From Acanthamoeba lenticulata (Eukaryota; Discosea; Longamoebia; Acanthamoebidae): a DNA stretch of 17,300 nucleotides. The translations under genes and the position numbers were made by a program. The stretch covers positions 1-17,300 of the forward strand of contig NAVB01001403.1 of assembly GCA_002179805.1 (NCBI GenBank), written 5' to 3'. Under the pieces are notes generated by a model that worked only from the letters and a program-made list of their open reading frames with translations, did not search any database and was not told where the DNA came from. Position 1 is the first letter of the stretch. Each line of letters begins with the position of its first letter. Of the stretch, positions 1 to 11,400 are shown one piece after another.

Positions 1-635
1 AAATGTACCAGAGGGAGCGTCAGGCATCTCAAACCGGCCCAAGCTCACGAGGCGCTTGGTGTCCTGGCCCAGCTCGGTGTCCTCGACCTTGGCAAAGGCC
101 GCGCCGGAGACGAGGATCTGGCCGCCGTGGGTCATGGCCGTGATGCGGGCCGCGGTGTTGATGACCGGTCCGATGTACTCGACGCGCCGCGTGATCGGAT
201 CGCGCACCATGCGGGGTTCGCCCACGTGCACGCCCATGCGCACGCGGAGGCCCTTGTAGATGATGCGGTCGTCGGCGTCGCCCCACTCCTCGGCCGCGCC
301 CGGGTGATCGAGCAGCGCCTCGGGCCACTCGAGCTTGAGGAGCTGCTGCTGGGCCTCCATGCACCACTCGAGCGCGTCGATCGTGTTCTGGAAGGCCAGA
401 CAGAAGGATCCCTCGCCGCTGTTCCGGTCCTTGAGGAACACGACCTCGTAGCCCCGGTGCTTCTTGAGCAGCGAGCGGAACAGGGCGTTGTGCAGGATCG
501 TCGCGTCGCGCATGGCCTCGGCGTTGAACTCCCACAGCGACGCCGCGCGCGTGATGTCGGAGAACACGATAGCCATCTCGCCATCCGGCGCCGGCACGGT
601 CCCGGCGTTGAGCGCGCCCACGGTCGTTTCGCGGT
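1..635 (-). other. Class III adenylate/guanylate cyclase catalytic domain (within the receptor gene)
   Basis: This exon encodes residues 1124 to about 1333. MAIVFSDIT carries the first metal-binding Asp (D1150, codon 556-558). YIGPVINTAAR supplies the conserved Asn (N1283) and transition-state Arg (R1287). LRVRMGVHVGEP and HGGQILVSGAAF are further family blocks. The loop that normally reads GDS/GDG with the second metal Asp reads GEGSF (E1198, codon 412-414), and a short insertion (FLKDRNS) precedes it. Whether the product is cAMP or cGMP cannot be decided from these residues. Most of the catalytic domain is present; its end is at the left edge, where CTCTG followed by GTACAT looks like a splice donor. 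Confidence 0.85.
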
Positions 636-3600
636 CTGGTGGGGGGCAGCAGGATCGCGATGTGTGAGTTTATACCATTGGTTAACCAAGACTGGGGCGC
701 GGGCGAGAAGACAGAGTGGGCCGCGCGGTACCTTTGGAGTGCGACGAGCCCGAGCTGCTGGCCGAGCCGCCCGAGGTCCCCGAAGGCAAGGTCCACGAGC
801 CGAACCGGTCTCCGCCGACTCCGCTGGACGACGAGGTGGAGGTCTTGGTGAGCGACGACCCGGTCTCACCGCCGAGGCCGCTCAGGCGGGTCATGATCTC
901 CTGCACTCGCCCGGAGGGAACCGCGTCAGCCACACCGACAATCACAACTGCGAGGAATGTCATCGACAAACATACCAGGAAGCTCGGCCGGACGGTCGGG
1001 TCCTGGTGCCAGCAGGTGCGGATGAGGGTCAAGAAGTCGGCGGGCATGGTGGCGTCCTGCTCGTCGGGCAGCGGCGGCCGCGCGTTGTCACGGATCACCG
1101 CCACGGCCACGGCAGCCGGGCTCATGCCAAAGTAGGGCTGCTGACGCGTGGCGAGCTCCCAGAGGATGATGCCGAACGAGTAGACGTCGGTCTGCATGTA
1201 GTCCACCTCGAGCGCCTCGTTCAGGATCTCGGGCGCGGTCCAGTGCACGGAGCCCTGCGCCTCCTTGCCGCCGCCGCCGCCACGCTTCATCTCCTCCTTG
1301 AACTTGGTCAAGCCAAAGTCCGAGACCTTGACGTTCCACTTGGAGTCGAGCAGGAGGTTGAGGGACTTGAGGTCGCGGTGGACGATGCCCGACGAGTGGA
1401 GGAAGTGCATGCCCTTGGCCGCCTGGTAGGCCATCTTGTTGCGCAGCATGCTCGGGATGTCCGGGATGAGCTCATTGTGGAGGAGGTCAAAGAGCGAGCC
1501 GAGGGCCATGAACTCCATGACGATGCACATGTTGGGCGGCTTGGTGCAGGCCGCCATGAAGAGCACGACGTTGGGGTGCCGGAGGGCGGTCATCACGCGC
1601 ACCTCCTCCTTGAAGTTGCGCTCGAGCTCGCGCGAGGCGTTCTCGGAGATCATCATCTTGACGGCCACCTCGGTGCCCTTCCACACGGCCTTGTGCACTT
1701 CGCCGTAGCCGCCGGCGCCGAGCTGCTCGCCCATCTCGAGCTCGGTGACGTCCACCTCCCACTCGTCCTCGCGCTGGCGCTTGGAGCGGACCCACACGAG
1801 CAGGGCCACGACGATGCAGGCCATCACCAGCAGCGCGACCACGACGGCCGGGATGATGGACCCGAGGATGGGCGCCAGCGACGTGTCGCTGTTGGTCACG
1901 GCGCGCTCGCAGTAGGTCCCCTGGTAGCCGCTGGTGCACAGGCAGGCCCCGTTGGTGCACACGCCGTGGTCCGAGCAGATGGTGCTCTCGTAGATGCACC
2001 CGTAGACGGAGCTCACGTGCACGTCGTCGCAGGTCATGCCGGCCACAAAGTCCAGCAAGCGCTTGCGCACCGCCGGGGACTGACCGGCCACGCCCAGTCG
2101 GTTCCTACACAGTTGGAAGGATCAGATTCCAAGTAAATAAGGAATCATTTATAAAATAGAAAAAAATGTCGTTTGCGTACTGTTGAGCCAGCTGGATGGC
2201 TGAAGCGTCGGTTTGGGTCCAGTAGATCCAATCGACGAGGGCCTTGGCCTTGACGCAGTCCACCATCGTGTTCTGGTGCACGATGAAGATGTGCATGTTG
2301 GCCATGGGCCAGCTGTTGGCTCCAGGACCTGTCGTATTTTGTTATTATTTGGCCAGTTTGTGATGAGCTCGGAAAAACAATGAAGGAAACGACGACAACG
2401 AGGGAGGAGAGGCGCACCATTGACGAGGCTGGTCACGGAGGAGTCGCCGCTGAAGTCGTCGATAGCAGAGACGAGGGACGCGTAGTTGGGCGAGACGCGG
2501 TTGCCGGCCGGGTTGATGAGGTCGGCCATGGCCAACCGGCGGTTGGGCCGGACCTTCTCCTGCAGCCACACGCCCATCGAGTACGAGTTGTTGCCGAGGG
2601 CGCCCGCCGGGTCGGTGGTGCTGATGACGTTGCTGATGGACAGATTCAGCTCCGAGACGATGCCGATCTGGTTCTTGAAGGCTTCGCTGGCTGCGCTGAG
2701 GGCTTCCGTCATGAGCAGCGTGGCCTCGGCGTTGTCGGCCGGCGTGACCACGAGGATAGGCTGGTTGGGCAGAAGGGCGGCGGCCCAGCCCGAGTTGAGG
2801 GCGAGGATGGCCGCGTCGTCCCAGTGGGTGATGGTGCCGAGCATGATGTCGGCCACGAGGTCCAGGGTGAGCACGAGCGTGCTATTCCCCAGCAGCTCCG
2901 GCAAGTTGTAGGCCGGCCCGATCGCGTAGGCGATGATGGGCACTTGGGCGACGTCCGACAACGACGAGTTGTCCCTCGCACTGACCGTGGCGATCATCGT
3001 GCTGATGCCTCCAAAGTCCACGTCATCTGTGCACGGCGATGACGTCAGCACCATCAACAGCTGTTGCTTCAAGACCGGAAAAAGCCCGGAAATGGAACAC
3101 ATACAGTTGGTCAGGTCCTCGATGGCGGTGGAGGACGGGCTGGAAAAGTAGCGCAGCTGCATGCTGGCCGAGACGTAGATGTCCATCCAGGCGTTGTAGA
3201 GGCTGAAATCCAGGCCCTCGCCGATGAGCCACGTCTGGCTGAACGCGCGAATCTGATTGCACTGAACGGTGCCCAGAAGATCGATCGTCTTCCTGCAAAC
3301 AACGATGGTGATGAGCGGCTAACACAAAGAAAGCGGCGACAAAAGAGCGAAGACGACAGAGACGTACGTCTTGTAGCCAAAGGGGAGCGGGGTGTAGCCC
3401 AATTTCTGCACTTGGTCGATGACATGCGGGTTGAGCTGCGACCACGCGATGAACGCGAGGAGGCCCTGTATGTAGCTGCAGTCCGACGAGTTGGACGAAG
3501 CCACGGCCAGGACGAAGGAGACCGCGCAGAGGGGCCACGACTCGGCCAGCTCGCCGTTGATCGCGTCGACGGCCAGGTAGGTTGAGGTAAGCTGGCCGGT

Positions 3601-5015
3601 CACTTCGCTGATCGCCGACTCTACGGCTGCGACAGTCGGCTCCACCGTTGCATCTGCGCGGAACCCAATTTAGTACTTGGCGCCAAAAAAAATATTTGAA
3701 TTATGATAAAGGCAAAGATTGCGCAGAAGTAGACGTACTGGCTTTGTTGACCAGATTGGCATATTTAACGCCAAACGAATCGGCCATGACCTTGGTCGAG
3801 TAGCTCATGCTGTATAATGTTGACTAAACGAATGTGTTAATAAAGGAATTATGCAGCCCCCCCCCCGTGTTGTACTGACGCATGGGGAAGGAGGGGACGG
3901 ACGAACCTGAACGTAAGCGCACTGGGCCTCGCCAGGAGCGCCGGTGTCGGTGGCGTGGTCGGCAATGCCGACGAAGCGCGTCCAGTCCACCACGCCCGTC
4001 ACATCCGTGCCGAAGACGGCCGCAAAGTCGGCATTGGCTTGGATGAGCGCTCGCGAGAACACCTGGCTGATGGTGGAATAGGGGTCGGTGCTCGTGTAGG
4101 CCAGCAGGATGCGTTCGTTGGGCAGAGGCGCGCCGGGATTGAGGTTCTGGATCGCCGTGTCGTTCCACCACGAGACATTGCCCACCCAGATGGAGCCCAA
4201 CGTGTGCAGGTCAAGCACCTAGGCCCAGATAAAAAAAAGAAAAGAAAAGAAAATGATGAGTATGATCAAAAAAAGAAAAGAAAGAAAATAGGAAGAAAAG
4301 AGATGCGATTATAAAATTGCCACAGCATCGCGCAGATTGGATATGTCAGATCCGTGAAAAGAACGAATCGCAAAAAAGAGCGAAGGCCAAACGCAGGCGT
4401 ACGAGGGTCTTGTTGACGGCGGAGAGTGACGGCAAGTTGTAGGTGGGAACGATGGCCTGGCCCATGATGGGGAGCAACACGTCGCCGAGACTGTTGAGGT
4501 AGGCCTCCGGAAGGCCGGCGTCCACGACGGTGTAGTCCTGTTGTTGCAGACCACCAGAACGAATTAGGTGGCGTTTGTGACGTGAAGTAGCGCAACAAAA
4601 AAAAAGAACGAAGTCCAATGACCGGAAACGCGTACGTAGGTGTCGCTGGTGCCTAAGAACGTGTCGATGGCGGGGTTGACACCAACGTCTTCATATGAGA
4701 TGGTGGTACTGACTTGCGCAAACTAAAAGTGGGAGAAGAGGGATGAGTGTGCAAGAAAGCACAGGGTGGCCACGGGAGCGAGGATGTGCCTGGTAGGCGT
4801 CAGCAAGGGTGCGGAGAAGAGGTGCGTCAAACGGGCCTCCGCCGCCAGTGACCGCCACGCCTAGTGGAGTCATTCGGTGGTAAGTTTCGCATCAATATCG
4901 GGTTTCGTTATGACTTGGGTCGCCAAGCGGAAGGGCAAGTGCCTTGGCTAGGCGTCACGTTGATGAAGGCCACCAACAACAAGAAGGTCGAGAGTAGAAC
5001 GAGTGGTCTCGTCAT
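1..5015 (-). CDS. Receptor-like TKL kinase / class III nucleotide cyclase with tandem PstS-like ectodomain (C-terminus beyond window)
   Basis: Predicted single-pass plasma-membrane receptor that would couple a ligand-binding ectodomain to a protein kinase and a cyclic-nucleotide cyclase. Domains by residue: signal peptide 1-23 or so (hydrophobic LVLLSTFLLLVAF); first PstS-like periplasmic-binding domain about 25-365 (start GVAVTGGGGPFDAPLL; later SIWVGNVSWWND); second about 370-712 (DIMLGTITHWDD); EGF-like six-cysteine module C726-C755; transmembrane helix 767-795; TKL kinase about 812-1072; Ser/Gly-rich linker; cyclase from about 1144. The kinase looks active: glycine loop GAGGYGEV, VAVK K839, E857, HRDLKSLN D934, DFG D952, APE. 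Several N-x-S/T sites in the ectodomain fit an extracellular location. The start ATG at 5015-5013 has an in-frame TAG two codons upstream. The left edge cuts the gene near a donor-like GTACAT at 8, so more exons follow. Ligand unknown; phosphate is only suggested by the fold family. Confidence 0.9.
3857..3866. repeat. C10 homopolymer in receptor-gene intron
   Basis: Run of ten C on the plus strand (G10 in the transcript) inside intron 3824-3906. It is one of five such runs in the window, all intronic. Confidence 0.95.
4228..4295. repeat. A/G-rich low-complexity tract in a 184-nt intron
   Basis: Plus strand is a series of A runs separated by single G (AAAAG units). In the transcript it is a long pyrimidine tract just upstream of the acceptor at 4219, so it probably serves splice-acceptor recognition. 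Confidence 0.8.
4723..4789 (-). other. GC-AG intron 2 of the receptor gene
   Basis: Donor TACCAG/GCACAT, acceptor CCACTTTTAG/TTTGCG, 67 nt, phase 0. The only in-phase GT alternative (GTGCTT) would leave a 40-nt intron, shorter than any other here. The pyrimidine-rich stretch before the acceptor is good. Confidence 0.6.
4861..4942 (-). other. GC-AG intron 1 of the receptor gene
   Basis: Donor CCAAG/GCACTT, acceptor CCACTAG/GCGTGG, 82 nt. It joins the signal-peptide exon to the first PstS-like domain in phase 1 (SQ-G-VAVTGGGG). Available GT dinucleotides in the first exon give the wrong phase for the only acceptor. No transcript evidence is available. Confidence 0.65.
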
Positions 5016-5408
5016 CCTCTATGATGCTAAGCGTTCCGGTTCTACGCTGCTTGCTCAAGGTAGTGGACAAGACAGGAGGAGACAGACAGAGGTGGAGTAC
5101 ACCAAGCGTTTGCGGCAAGTGGCGGGCGGTGTGTTGTGGGGAGAGGTTTGGTATGAAGGACAAAAATTGTTGTGTTTACACGAGTTGCGACCCACACTTC
5201 AGCACTTGCCCCGTGGCCTGCGCAACGCGCGCCTAAACGCCCCGCCGAACAGGGGCGCCCGATTGGTTGTAGCGGTGGCGTGTGTATCTCTATTCGTGCT
5301 CCGCGGAAGCGATGCGTTTTCTTTTGCGGCACAGCCGAGTATTCTGACGCGTGTTTGCTAAGCGACGGGATGAGGCGACCCCCAGAGATCACACAGGCGA
5401 GCAAAGGA
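5016..5408. other. Intergenic region between SMCHD1-like gene and receptor gene
   Basis: This holds the 3' UTR of the upstream gene and the promoter/5' UTR of the receptor gene, both read on the minus strand. I saw no convincing TATA box, no AATAAA signal and no RNA gene. Open frames on either strand here have no recognisable domain and look fortuitous. Confidence 0.6.
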
Positions 5409-8400
5409 CTACACGGGAGCCACAACGTTGGTGTCGGCGGCGCTGAGCTCGGCCTGGATGCGGGCAAGTTGCTGCTCGAGCGCCTCTCGGCGCCTGTCGA
5501 GCTCGCCCTCCTGCTCTTGGCACTGGCGCAGACCCTCCTCGACTTCGCGCAGGCGGCCCTCTTGTTCTCGTTGTCGCCCAATCGCCTCGTCCACTTGCCT
5601 TTGTGAGAGCTGCGCAAAGAGGCGTCCCTCAGTCAGTGCGGTACGCGGTTACGCTACATCATCTTCAATCACCACCCCATCACCACCGGGGTAACCGGAG
5701 CTAATCCGCCACACTGCTTCTCTTTCTTTTGCATCGGTACCTGCAAGGCGACGAGCTCATGCCCTTCGCGCGTTGATAGGAGGAACTGTTGAGACTGTCT
5801 CTCCCTGGGAGCGGGGTGCCCCCAATCACGAGGCGCCAAATCAGTCTCGGGCACGGGTGAAGAAGCGGCTGACTGGCGGTGTACCGTTCGTTCAGGTCTT
5901 CCAGAAAGGCACGGGGGATACGCAGTTTGTGCTTAGCAAACAGGTGCGGCCGGTACGCCATCGTCTTGACAGTACCCCCTTTGGTTTGTCCATGGCCAGA
6001 ATTTGCCGAGGTGAGTTGGCCTCGTATGTGCTTGGGCAGTTCGAGGGCAAGAAAGAGGGGAGAGGGGGGAGGGACGACCTGTGCTACGGTGGGCATCGAG
6101 GGACATGCACGAGCAGTTGTCTTTTGTGAGGCGGACGTAGGTGTAGAGGTCCTCCTCGCGCTCGAACACGAGCATATTTTGCGTGAGGATGCGGTGGAGC
6201 AACGGCCGCCACCTCCTCGCATTCTACAGTCGCGTTGACCACAAAAAGTCGAGTGAGGATAATGAGCCACAGCTCCTGCCCTGATAATGAAGGAGGAGGA
6301 GGAGGAGGAGCTCCAAGGCGCACCTGCGGGATGTAGAGGTTGTTGATCAGGAACGTTGCTCGCTTGAGGCACTCGTTGACCTGCTGCATCACGTCGGGTG
6401 GCATCCCCGCCTTCACCACCGGAAAGATGTGGCCCTGCGGGGACGGCTGGAAGCCGCCTGCATTCGAAGCGTTGGGCATCGGCTGAGTCAGCAGTCACAA
6501 TCAATAGAGTCTATCATTAAAAGACGTACCGTGGGGCTTAAACTCAAACTTGACAAAGGCCGGGTCGTCGTTAAGGTCCACGCGGCCGCCTAGCGCCGAG
6601 GGGGCTGGCGTGCAGGCGTTGCGGATGTGGCCTACCTTGGGCTCGTAGTCGTTGATGTTGAGGAGATCGATGTAGATTTGAGAGCGGCTTTGCCAGGCGC
6701 TGAGGCGTTGCAGCATCTCGTAGCCCTCGACGAGGATCATGCAGAGCTTGTCCACGCCCCAGTGGTAGGCGAGCATGTTGGCCAGGCGCACGTTGGCGAT
6801 CTTCACCTTATCCCGCACCATCCCACGCACGAGCTCGCGGTCCTCGGGCGGCAGCGAGCTCTCAAACTCCTTGAACCGGACGATCGCCGTGTCCAGCGGC
6901 TGATCGGCGCCGAACCGAACCTCGCCTCGAGTCGCTGGTGCGTTGAGCGCCCCCAGTGCAGACCGGACCTCATGCTGCTTGTTGGTGATGTTCTGCTGCA
7001 GCTGCCGGACCTCGTTGACGCGCAGGGCCACGATCTGCGCCTGCTGCGCCTGGTTGCGGATCAGCTTCTGCCGGTTTTGCGCCGCGTCCGACTGGGCTCG
7101 CCTCACTGTGAACAGTTGGCGCTTGGTTTCTTCCATCTGTGCGCTCAGCCTCCGGTTCAGTTCGGCCATCCTCAGACCTGCACCGCCCCTCCTCCGCCCA
7201 TGGTCAGTCAGTTTCCCCCAAACAGCCGCGTGACATGAGGGATTGCTGGCATGCCAAACATTACCGTCGATGGCGACAAAGGAGAACACGATTGGCTCGA
7301 TCGAGGTCTCGGCCAGGGCGGCGCCCTCCTGGCCCGTCGGCCTGATGCACGAGAACTCGAGCGTGTAGTTGCCCGGCTGCAAGCTGACCGTCTCGGCAAA
7401 CTGGGCCCGGCCGGTATCGACTCCGTCAAACCTGAGCGGCGCGAGGGTGCGGCGGCCCATCGGGCCCACAACGACCGGTTGGACCGCCAGGCTTTGGAGC
7501 ACGGCCTCGCTCGTGATGGGATTCTCGAATTCATCCACCAGCCGCAGCGCCACATTCTACGATGTTCATAACACCACTCCAGGAGTGAGGCCAATGCCGA
7601 CATAAGGTATCGCCACACTTGGGGTATATCCTACCAAAGTGATGGGCTTGTTCTCCAGGTAGAGCTTCTCCGCGATGGGGTTGCTCTCGACGATCAGCTT
7701 ACGCGGTTGGGCTGCACGGCAAGAGGGCGAAGGAAGAAAAGTATTAGATTCAGCTGCCTACCATCATCTCATCATGATGAGGGGAGATTGTACCAGGGAC
7801 AATGCGCACGCGCTTGTCGAGATAGCAGATGCGGTTTTCGGGGCCGATGTAGCAGATCCGCACCGGGAACGTTGTTTTCGTGGACGTGAATTTCTCCAGC
7901 AGCGAACAGTCCACCTCCAGAACGTCCTGGGAGGGGGAGGCCCAATATTTGCACACGTGGGTAAGTGAGCGAATCGGGTCACACGTGGGTGTCTGCGGGC
8001 AGAAAAAGCGCGTTGACCGTACGGTCAGCTGGTAGGAATGGCCGCAGATCTCGATGGACAGCGACACCATGCCCGCCCTGTTGAACGGCTTGCCCACGGC
8101 GTCCACAAGCTCCACCTGGAATTCCAAGGTCAGTGGTAGCCACAGCAACACGCATTTTGTAGTTTAAGGCGGAAATGGGCGGTCGTACGCGAACGATTCC
8201 AGGCGACTGACCAGCGGGCAGCTCGAGTGTCTGGATGCCATTAATGAAGATGATGGCATCGCTGGGTACCACCAGCGGCGTGACGGTTACCGGGAGCTTT
8301 TTCTCGAGGGGAGGCACGCCTGCACGTGCGGAAATTATTATTTAATTGACCAATCGAAACAAAACGAAAAACGAAACGAAAAAGGAAACGAAAAACGAAA

Positions 8401-11400
8401 CGAAACGAGAAAGTGAAACACAAACCTTCGACATCAAGCCGGAAAGTCAAGCTCGTGCTGAGCTGTTCTGTGACCGTGGGCGCAGTGAATCCGGAGAAGG
8501 CGGCAAGGCCACCCTTGAGCTGGACTCGTATCTCTGGCTCGCCTCTACCTCATGCAACAGAGCCGCCAACTGAGTGAGCAACACAGGAAACTCTGTGTGC
8601 GGAGAGAGGCCAGCAAGAGAAAGGTGGCGTACAGGGTAGAGTTGGGAAGGAGAACGACGTATCCCTGCGCGTCGGTGATGACGTGGTGCCACTGATCCAC
8701 CACGTTCCAAAAGATGGGCTGCAGGTCCGTCCCGGACTCCACAACGACTTCTTCAAAGGTGGGCAGGAAGTCATGGATCGGGCCTGCGTTCCCCTCTTGT
8801 CAGCAAACGGAAACTGCCCGTCCGCGCCAGAGAGGACAACGCACCGGGTTTGATGACCACTTGAATGTCGGCCGCGGTCAGTTCGACATTCATTTCACTG
8901 TCGAGCTCGTCCTTGACTTGGCCCTCGGCGTAGGGCGTGGTCACGTAGCCCAGCCGCATGGTGGAGTCGCCGCAGATATCTTCGCCAGCAACGACCAGGC
9001 CCGGGTAGCGCAGCAGGTCGCCGTCGATGTACCACTGGTTGGCGTTGTAGTTGTAGGCTGGCGAGCGCCGCCGCTGGACAAACTGGAGCTCGAGGCCGCG
9101 CATGACCTTGCTCAGATAGACCGGATGCACGTCGGCGAGCGGCACCCTGTTTTTGAACGGGTCGAGCAGCTGCACGCTGAGGTTGATGCTCTCGCCGCAA
9201 TGGATTTCGCCTGATTGCTGCGTGCCCTCGATTTGCAAGTGGCCCAGCTGGTGCGGGGCGCCTGTGTTGGAGGTCCCGCGGCACCCAATCAGCAGTTGGT
9301 GAGTGGGCCGGGTGATGCATCACGTCAGCAACAGGCACATACCGGGGATGCTGCGAAGAAGCAAGGACAAGCGAGGCGCATCAGGGAAGTCCATGGGCAG
9401 CTTCAATGAAAAGTCCAGATGGAAGGTGTTGTTGGCCTTCTTGGCCGCGTTGACGCCGGAGATCTTGGCCTTGCCTTCGCGGAGTTGGTACCTGCGGACC
9501 TTGTCCTCGACGTTCATTAGGAGCTTGCCTTGCAAATTTTCTATCAGCTCGCCGTGGACGTCGACGACCCAGACTTCAAGCCCGCGCAGCTCCTTGCCGG
9601 CCTCGATGACGACGACCTCCTCGCCGTTGGGGCCCTTCTCGCCGCCCATCGGCTTCTCGTCTTGGTAGAGCCGCAGGAAGAGCGGAGCCAGCTTGTAGTT
9701 GTGCTCCGAGACCAAGTCTGGGTTTGTGCCGTCGCCCGCCACGAGCTTGAAGGAGGCCCGTCCGTAGCCTCGCTCGTTGACAACGAAGAACCGGTCCGAC
9801 AGCACCTTTTCGCCCGCCTTCACCCTGACGCGAGCAACACACGCACGTGTGTCAAAGTCGAGGAGAGACGAGAGGGCTGGTGGATGGCGCAAGTACTTGA
9901 AAGCAGGCTTGTCAGGCTTGCAATTTACACAGTCTGTGACCTGCACGCGCGGTGGGCGCTGCGTGCTGGTGCGGTTGCCATACTTGTCCTCGAGGACGAC
10001 GGTCAGCTGAGGCAAGGTCTCGCCCCTGTGATAATACTCTTTCTCCTTGCTCACGGGGTGAGCAAAGAGCTTGGCGGGGAGACCCGGCGTGAGCAGGGCT
10101 CGAAGCGTTGTCGAGCACGACTTGATCGTGATCGACAGCTCAATATCCTCGTCATCATCCTGTTGCCCGCTTTTGGTGGGCTCGATCACCAGGTCCCTGG
10201 AGGCATCATGGTGATGATCGCAGTCAATTTCAATCGTACCTTCCCATTGCCACACAAGAAAGAGGCACGACGAGGTCGTACTTGATTAGCATCGTTTCGT
10301 CGGCAAACTCGACTGTCATGTCGGACTTGTTGAGGTGATACTTTCGCGCCGGGTTTGCGATGTTAATGGCCCAAGGGAGCTGGCCACCACGAAGAGGTCA
10401 AGAGACCATTTCAGGGCACAGAAGAGAGGCAGGGGTGAAAGGTGTGGCGAAGGGGGTGGACTGTTTACCTCCTGGTCTGTGAAGGGCAGCATAAAATTGT
10501 TTTTATCCGTCTGTTGGAGCTTAATGACCGGAAGGAACTCGCCCAGCGCGATCACTGCCTTGTCCTGTTCTTGCCGACTCCTGGCGACCCATGAGGCCGA
10601 GAGTTTAACCGGATCGCCTGTCAAAGACGTGTGCACCACACCGACGACTCAACGTGAGATGGCCAGGCTCGTGTTCATGTGGATGTGGAGAGTGCAGAAG
10701 ACCTGCTTGGACAAGAAGCGGGACTTGCAGGGGCTTAACACTCTCGTCTGGAATAAAAGCGCTCTTTTCGAGTTGCGAGCCTGGCATGTGCACATGTGAT
10801 ATATATAGAAACTTGTTGTTGGCGCCGGTGTGTTGTTTTGATCTGGCAAACAGGAGGAGAAGGGGCGTACCGGCCGTGAACGTTAGTTGGTACTCGCCTG
10901 GAGCAGGCAACTTCACCGTGAAGTAAAAGGGCCGCTTATCCCATTTTTTGTAGCCGCCCTGAAAGACGCATCAACAGTAGCAAGAGTGAGCCAGAGGCAA
11001 GCCGTGGAGACGTAGCACCAAGAAAAGAGGAGTCGCGTACCGGTTTTGCCGCGAAGTCCTGATGCGGCAGCGCCCAAGATTTGCCCTGCTCGTCCGTTAT
11101 GCTTGTGAATTTGATGCCTGTACCCCCCCCCCCCAATACAACAACAGCACAAAAGCGATAAGCAGAACGAGCCAGGGTCCAACTAGCGCGTTACGAACCA
11201 AACGGAGGCTTCTCGATCACCTCCGAGCGACGGTTCAGCACCACCACGCACACGTGATGATTTTCGTTGACTTGCGTGACCTGCTCACCCGAGTCCACAT
11301 ATCGTGAGCTGATTAGACCAAAAGAAGGATGAAAGTTTGACACGAAGCAAGATTACCAGCGGACGAGCCGCACGGATGAAGGTGGTGTCTTCGCTGTTGT

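Larger units (their letters stand above)
1..5015 (-). other. Exon map of the PstS-kinase-cyclase receptor gene
   Basis: Exons in transcript order (plus-strand coordinates): 4943-5015, 4790-4860, 4636-4722, 4403-4537, 3907-4218, 3739-3823, 3368-3653, 2418-3292, 2181-2328, 976-2104, 732-900, then 1(or 9)-635. Introns are 67-98 nt, apart from 184 nt at 4219-4402. All are GT-AG except 4861-4942 and 4723-4789, which need GC donors. Phases agree at every junction. Junctions restore family motifs, for example RPSFL joined to EIMTRL across 901-975 and NKTL joined to VLDLHT across 4219-4402. Least certain points are the two GC donors and the acceptor at 3824, chosen because it keeps phase and avoids a stop. 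Confidence 0.8.

Noticed and set aside
682..2091. A separate soluble kinase gene of 469 codons
   Set aside because: The exon starts after a good acceptor, continues the PstS-like domain upstream and has introns at 901-975 and 636-731 downstream. The apparent start and stop are intronic or internal.
127..2136. A 669-codon open frame on the plus strand
   Set aside because: It lies antisense to the kinase and cyclase exons. It is His/Arg/Ala/Gly/Leu-rich, shows no domain and is explained by GC-rich third positions in the minus-strand gene.
2380..3042. A 220-codon plus-strand open frame
   Set aside because: Antisense shadow of the second PstS-like exon; low-complexity V/G/R/D composition and no recognisable motif.
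4864..5361. A 165-codon plus-strand open frame over the receptor promoter and signal-peptide exon
   Set aside because: No domain or signal recognised. It overlaps the signal peptide exon and intron of the minus-strand gene, whose splice model explains this DNA.
6627..7238. Plus-strand open frame of 203 codons
   Set aside because: Antisense to the hinge/coiled-coil exon; Leu/Val/Asp/His-rich mirror composition without a domain.
8356..8410. Repeat tract considered as a telomere-like or CRISPR-like array
   Set aside because: Units are imperfect pentamers without unique spacers and lie entirely in one intron; simple low-complexity sequence is sufficient.
9530..10285. Plus-strand open frame of 251 codons
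   Set aside because: Antisense to two large Ig-like exons of the SMCHD1-like gene; no domain seen and no splice support.
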